From NCBI GenBank assembly GCA_014381795.1, contig JACNKY010000266.1, positions 1 to 8,301 on the forward strand: 8,301 bases of DNA, in the 5' to 3' direction. A program made the position numbers and the translations under genes. Source of the stretch: Pseudomonadota bacterium (GTDB lineage: Bacteria > SAR324 > NAC60-12). The notes beneath the pieces were generated by a model. That model was not told the DNA's origin, ran no database searches, and saw only the letters and a list, made by a program, of their open reading frames with translations. Of this stretch, positions 6,862 to 8,301 are shown in pieces. Within the stretch, counting starts at the first letter, position 1. Each line of letters begins with the position of its first letter.

Positions 6862-6886
6862 TTATATTAATGTTGAATCTAGATGT

Positions 6887-6891
6887 AGGAG
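6887..6891 (+). promoter_or_regulatory. Ribosome binding site of nosZ
   Basis: AGGAG lies 7 nt upstream of the ATG at 6899. It decides the start among several in-frame ATGs (codons 1, 9, 11 and 15) and gives a complete signal peptide. Confidence 0.75.
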
Positions 6892-6898
6892 TAGAACG

Positions 6899-8301
6899 AT
6901 GTTGAGTGTTCTAGTGAAGGTCATGCGAATGGTAGTTGTTATGAGTGTGGCTCTTACAGTAGCGGGAGCAGCTTATGCGCAATCGCTGCAGGAAGTAATG
7001 AAGCAGCGCGGATTAAGCGAAAAAGACCTGTTGGCCGCAGCAAAAACTTTTAATCCTTCAGGAAAGAAAGATGAATATCTTGTTTTTTCTTCCGGAGGAC
7101 AGTCAGGACAAGTGATTGTCTATGGAGTGCCTTCGATGCGCATTCTCAAGTATATCGCGGTTTTTACACCTGAACCGTGGCAGGGTTACGGTTATGGTGA
7201 AGTAGAAAGTATGAAAATCCTGGAAGAAGGAAAGATTGATGGAAGAGAAATCCGCTGGGGAGATACTCACCATCCTGCTCTTTCAGAAACGAACGGTGAT
7301 TACGATGGAAAGTACCTTTTCATCAATGACAAAGCAAATCCACGGATTGCCGTGATCGACTTGTCAACTTTTGAAACAAAGCAGATAGTCGTAAATCCGA
7401 TTTTCAAATCAGAACACGGCGGAACTTTTGTAACTCCAAACACTGATTATGTTTTGGAAGCAGCACAATATCCTGCTCCTTACGGAAAAGAATATGTTTC
7501 CCTGGACGAATACCAGCAAAAGTATCGTGGTGGAGTTACATATTGGAAGTTTGACAGAAATGCTTTGATGTCTCTTACCAGTAAAGCACTACGGCGCTTA
7601 AAGAAAAAGGGTGTTCCTACCAAAGGTTTGAAAGCCTTGATGAATCAAGAATTTCACGGAGAAGCCGCATTTTTGGCTGCTGTGTCTGAAAAACTTGGTG
7701 CAGGTGGTTTAAAAGAACACAGGAAAAACATTCTCAAGTATGCCAGTAAGCAGGGTCGGCTGTTGCCGGAGAATTCATTTACTGTGGAAATGCCGCCTTA
7801 TATGCAGGACATCAGTGATGTAGGAAAAGGTATTAGTGAAGGTTGGTCTTTCACGAACTCCGTAAACACTGAACTCTATATCGGTGGTTTTGGTAAAGGC
7901 AACACTAAGTGGAAACACCGCCTGGCAAACGAAGCTGGCATGTCGTCTAAAGACACTGACTACATGCACATCGTAAACTGGAAAGCAGCGGAGAAACTTT
8001 TCAAGGCCGGCAAGTTCACTAAAGTAAATGGACATGCAGTACTTTCCATGAAAGACATGGTAGCTGCGAATGCGCTCTTCCTCCTGCCTGAAGCAAAAAG
8101 CCCTCATGGTGCAGATGTCAGTCCCGACGGACGTTACATCATTGTTTCCGGAAAACTTGATACTCACACAACTGTTTATGATTTCAAGAAAATCAAGGCA
8201 TTGGTGGATAACAAAGATTTTGCCGGTAAAGACCAATGGGGAATTCCAATTCTAGATATGAAAAAATCAATGCATACTCAGGTAAACGTTGGTTTGGGCC
8301 C
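6899..8301 (+). CDS. nosZ: Nitrous oxide reductase NosZ, Sec-type (clade II-like), 3' truncated by window edge
   Basis: NosZ reduces N2O to N2 in the periplasm, the last step of denitrification. The frame is open for 467 codons and leaves the window before the C-terminal CuA domain. Residues 1-27 form a Sec-type signal peptide ending AYA|Q without a twin-arginine motif, as in clade II NosZ. The propeller signatures are strong: DEYLVFSSGGQSGQ (58-71), GDTHHPALSETNGDYDGK (121-138), FINDKANPRIA (141-151), EHGGTFVTPN (172-181), DTDYMHIVNW (352-361) and SPHGADVSPDG (401-411). His124, His125, His173, His357 and His403 fit five of the seven CuZ ligands. The GLGP at the edge begins the motif holding the sixth. 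An extra basic stretch at about 222-292 separates WKFDR from SFTVEMPPYMQD. Family members join these by roughly ten residues. Maturation genes (nosD, F, Y, L or B) are not in view and may lie downstream. Confidence 0.96.
   Translation, partial: MLSVLVKVMRMVVVMSVALTVAGAAYAQSLQEVMKQRGLSEKDLLAAAKTFNPSGKKDEYLVFSSGGQSGQVIVYGVPSMRILKYIAVFTPEPWQGYGYGEVESMKILEEGKIDGREIRWGDTHHPALSETNGDYDGKYLFINDKANPRIAVIDLSTFETKQIVVNPIFKSEHGGTFVTPNTDYVLEAAQYPAPYGKEYVSLDEYQQKYRGGVTYWKFDRNALMSLTSKALRRLKKKGVPTKGLKALMNQEFHGEAAFLAAVSEKLGAGGLKEHRKNILKYASKQGRLLPENSFTVEMPPYMQDISDVGKGISEGWSFTNSVNTELYIGGFGKGNTKWKHRLANEAGMSSKDTDYMHIVNWKAAEKLFKAGKFTKVNGHAVLSMKDMVAANALFLLPEAKSPHGADVSPDGRYIIVSGKLDTHTTVYDFKKIKALVDNKDFAGKDQWGIPILDMKKSMHTQVNVGLG

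Larger units (their letters stand above)
6666..6898. other. fcl-nosZ intergenic region and nosZ leader
   Basis: This is 233 bp with no supported gene. No strong intrinsic terminator follows fcl; the best structure is a 4-bp TTCC/GGAA stem near 6703-6714 before ATTTT. The nosZ promoter must lie here if nosZ is transcribed separately, but I find no convincing -35/-10 pair and no clean TTGAT-N4-ATCAA FNR/NNR-type site. Confidence 0.5.

Noticed and set aside
7562..7774. Frameshift or assembly error in nosZ
   Set aside because: The frame is open and conserved motifs continue in the same frame on both sides of the extra segment.
7775..8236. 153-codon minus-strand open frame
   Set aside because: It lies entirely antisense to nosZ, whose frame has strong conserved motifs; it has no recognisable domains.

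Overview
This is a chromosomal segment of a Gram-negative bacterium of moderate G+C. Three things suggest this: a NosZ-type nitrous oxide reductase with an export signal (a periplasmic enzyme), a GDP-L-fucose synthase (surface glycan precursor) and a REP-associated transposase (RAYT) with REP palindromes. The NosZ resembles the Sec-exported clade II forms found in Bacteroidota, Verrucomicrobiota, Spirochaetota and similar phyla. The phylum cannot be fixed from the sequence alone.

Layout. (1) Positions 1-1133 are a REP/RAYT locus. A complete HUH/Tyr transposase gene on the minus strand is flanked by two REP arrays in inverted orientation: about 3.3 units of 89 bp on the left and seven units of 52-53 bp on the right. 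A perfect 29-bp inverted repeat (265-293 and 784-812) brackets the gene, and the last codons and stop of the gene lie inside the left REP. (2) Positions 1141-5453 are a tightly packed minus-strand cluster transcribed glgB > azlC > azlD > EamA transporter. It encodes a glycogen branching enzyme, a two-subunit AzlCD branched-chain amino acid exporter and a DMT-family permease. The first three genes overlap end to start, so they are probably co-transcribed and translationally coupled. The operon ends 7 bp from the right REP array. (3) Positions 5454-5738 are an A+T-rich divergent intergenic region with a candidate glgB promoter and two perfect 7-bp dyads. (4) Positions 5739-6665 are a plus-strand fcl (GDP-L-fucose synthase). 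(5) Positions 6899-8301 are a plus-strand nosZ running off the right edge: 467 codons are visible, and the CuA domain lies outside the window.

The genes belong to separate processes (glycogen structure, amino acid/metabolite export, GDP-fucose synthesis, N2O respiration). Nothing here shows a single multi-gene pathway. The most unusual items are the two-class, higher-order organisation of the REP arrays around the RAYT gene and a roughly 60-residue basic, helix-like insertion in NosZ between two copper-ligand regions. I found no CRISPR array, tRNA, rRNA, phage or toxin-antitoxin system.
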